This document shows, in pieces, positions 6,130-7,000 of a stretch of DNA of 7,000 nucleotides. Made by a program: the position numbers and the translations under genes. Within the stretch, counting starts at the first letter, position 1; each line of letters opens with the position of its first letter. Source of the DNA: Clostridia bacterium (GTDB lineage: Bacteria > Bacillota > Clostridia > Oscillospirales > CAG-272); contig JAKSPR010000152.1 in assembly GCA_024404655.1 (NCBI GenBank), positions 1-7,000 on the forward strand, read 5' to 3'. The notes beneath the pieces were generated by a model. It had not been told where the DNA came from, searched no databases, and saw nothing but the letters and a program-made list of their open reading frames with translations.

Positions 6130-7000
6130 TTATTCGCCCTCAAGCATCTGGTTTACCGTTTTGTCGATAGCCTTTTCGATTCTGGAACGGCCTTTTTCCA
6201 GTCGGGAAATGAAATCGTTTTTGCCTTCGTAGATGTTGCCGGACAGCTGATTGACAAGGTCAGTGGACCAGCCGAACAGATAACCGATATCCACGGAAAC
6301 AGTGTTCAGCATGGTATTGAACATCTCAATGGAGTCTTCATCACGCATACCCTTGTAGCAGAGTGCGGTCTGGATTTCGGGGATCACATCCCGCAGACCG
6401 AGGAAGGACATATAGTCGATGACTGAGCCGGAACGCTCCGGATCCTGCAGGGATTTCGGCAGCATGAGAGCAAGGGTGTACTGGCTTACCATGGTGTAAT
6501 AGTTCTCCTGCGCTTCATCCAGTTTGGGGGCGGGGATCAGACCGTATTCGATGTCCAGATTGCGGAAGTCTGCGGCGGAGATACCAAGCGGTCCCTGATA
6601 GAACATCGCGCGGCCGTTTGCAAACATATTGATGGCACCGACGGGATTGCCGCTCATGTCGCCGTTCATCATGATGCAGTTGCCGGGGACGGAGAGGATG
6701 CCGAGCAGCTTCTCAAAAGCGGTCTGCATGCGGCTGACGTCAGGTGTGATCTGTGGAACGCCGTCTTTGCCTTTGCTGACAAGGAAGTTGCCGCAGCCGT
6801 TGAGCACGGTCATCGTGCCTTCGGAGTGCTGTACGCCATAGCCGAAGATGCAGTTCGTGGAAAGATCGCAGACAAAGGAACTGTCACCGTTCAGATTGGC
6901 AGCTTCCGTGTTATAGCGGGCCATCATATCATAGGTCCATTTTCCGCTTCTGACTGCATCGTAGGGAAGTTCAAGGTCCAGCTGTTCACACATCGTGCGG
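6130..7000 (-). CDS. ABC-transporter family 1 extracellular solute-binding protein, C-terminal part
   Basis: The frame runs off the window end: upstream of the ATG at 6993 it stays open (codons for R and T), and that ATG has no ribosome binding site. The 289 or so residues visible are therefore the C-terminal part of a longer lipoprotein, and the signal peptide lies outside. Family-typical features: GKWTYDMMARY near the visible N-terminus (binding-protein relatives carry GKWTWD here), the run FANGRAMFYQGPLG in mid-protein, LIPAPKLDEAQENYYT, and the C-terminal LMLPKSL...DYMSFLGLRDVIPE...RDEDSIEMFNTML arrangement. The product would sit on the outer face of the membrane and deliver an organic solute, often a sugar or oligosaccharide, to an ABC permease. 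It ends with TAA at 6130-6132, followed by a hairpin. It converges on the aconitase X operon, so it is a separate transcription unit and a functional link is unproven. Confidence 0.85.
   Translation of the reverse strand, partial: RTMCEQLDLELPYDAVRSGKWTYDMMARYNTEAANLNGDSSFVCDLSTNCIFGYGVQHSEGTMTVLNGCGNFLVSKGKDGVPQITPDVSRMQTAFEKLLGILSVPGNCIMMNGDMSGNPVGAINMFANGRAMFYQGPLGISAADFRNLDIEYGLIPAPKLDEAQENYYTMVSQYTLALMLPKSLQDPERSGSVIDYMSFLGLRDVIPEIQTALCYKGMRDEDSIEMFNTMLNTVSVDIGYLFGWSTDLVNQLSGNIYEGKNDFISRLEKGRSRIEKAIDKTVNQMLEGE

Noticed and set aside
6002..6232. 76-aa plus-strand frame
   Set aside because: It runs through the hairpin terminator and the antisense of the solute-binding protein; no ribosome binding site.
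1..7000. tRNA, rRNA or CRISPR array
   Set aside because: I saw no tRNA-like cloverleaf ends, rRNA segments or repeated spacers in the non-coding stretches.

Overview
The window looks like a chromosomal segment of a mid-GC Gram-positive anaerobe, most likely a gut or rumen Clostridia/Lachnospiraceae-like Firmicute. Evidence: strong AGGAGG-type ribosome binding sites, textbook TTGACA/TATAAT promoters, an Fe-S flavoenzyme of the BaiCD/BaiH/enoate-reductase type, and a solute-binding protein of the kind common in Clostridia. The taxon is an inference from style, not from a marker gene.

Layout. (1) Positions 1-380: an AT-rich plus-strand reading frame that I do not recognise. Its frame runs on into the antisense of the next gene, so its own 3' end appears lost. 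(2) Positions 381-1772, minus strand: an AAA+ ATPase with a central winged-helix segment and a DUF234 (PD-(D/E)XK-like) C-terminal domain. Its consensus promoter is overlaid by a nested double palindrome that looks like an operator. (3) Positions 1773-2093: a divergent intergenic region with one promoter for each direction and a leader of about 140 nt before the plus-strand operon. (4) Positions 2094-5885, plus strand: a tight three-gene operon ending in a perfect hairpin terminator. It encodes a fused FMN/4Fe-4S/FAD old-yellow-enzyme-type reductase, the large subunit of an aconitase X-type dehydratase, and its small 'swivel' subunit. (5) Positions 5886-6129: a short convergent gap with a second hairpin. 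(6) Positions 6130-7000, minus strand: the C-terminal part of an ABC-transporter family 1 solute-binding protein, cut by the window edge.

The most interesting unit is the operon. Aconitase X enzymes eliminate water from a hydroxy-acid (cis-3-hydroxy-L-proline, or phosphomevalonate in archaea). BaiCD/FldZ-type flavoenzymes reduce activated C=C bonds. Encoded together, they suggest a two-step dehydrate-then-reduce route in which an organic hydroxy-acid serves as electron sink. The substrate is not evident. The small subunit does not show the usual serine-bearing glycine loop of aconitase X, so the chemistry or substrate may differ from the characterised enzymes.
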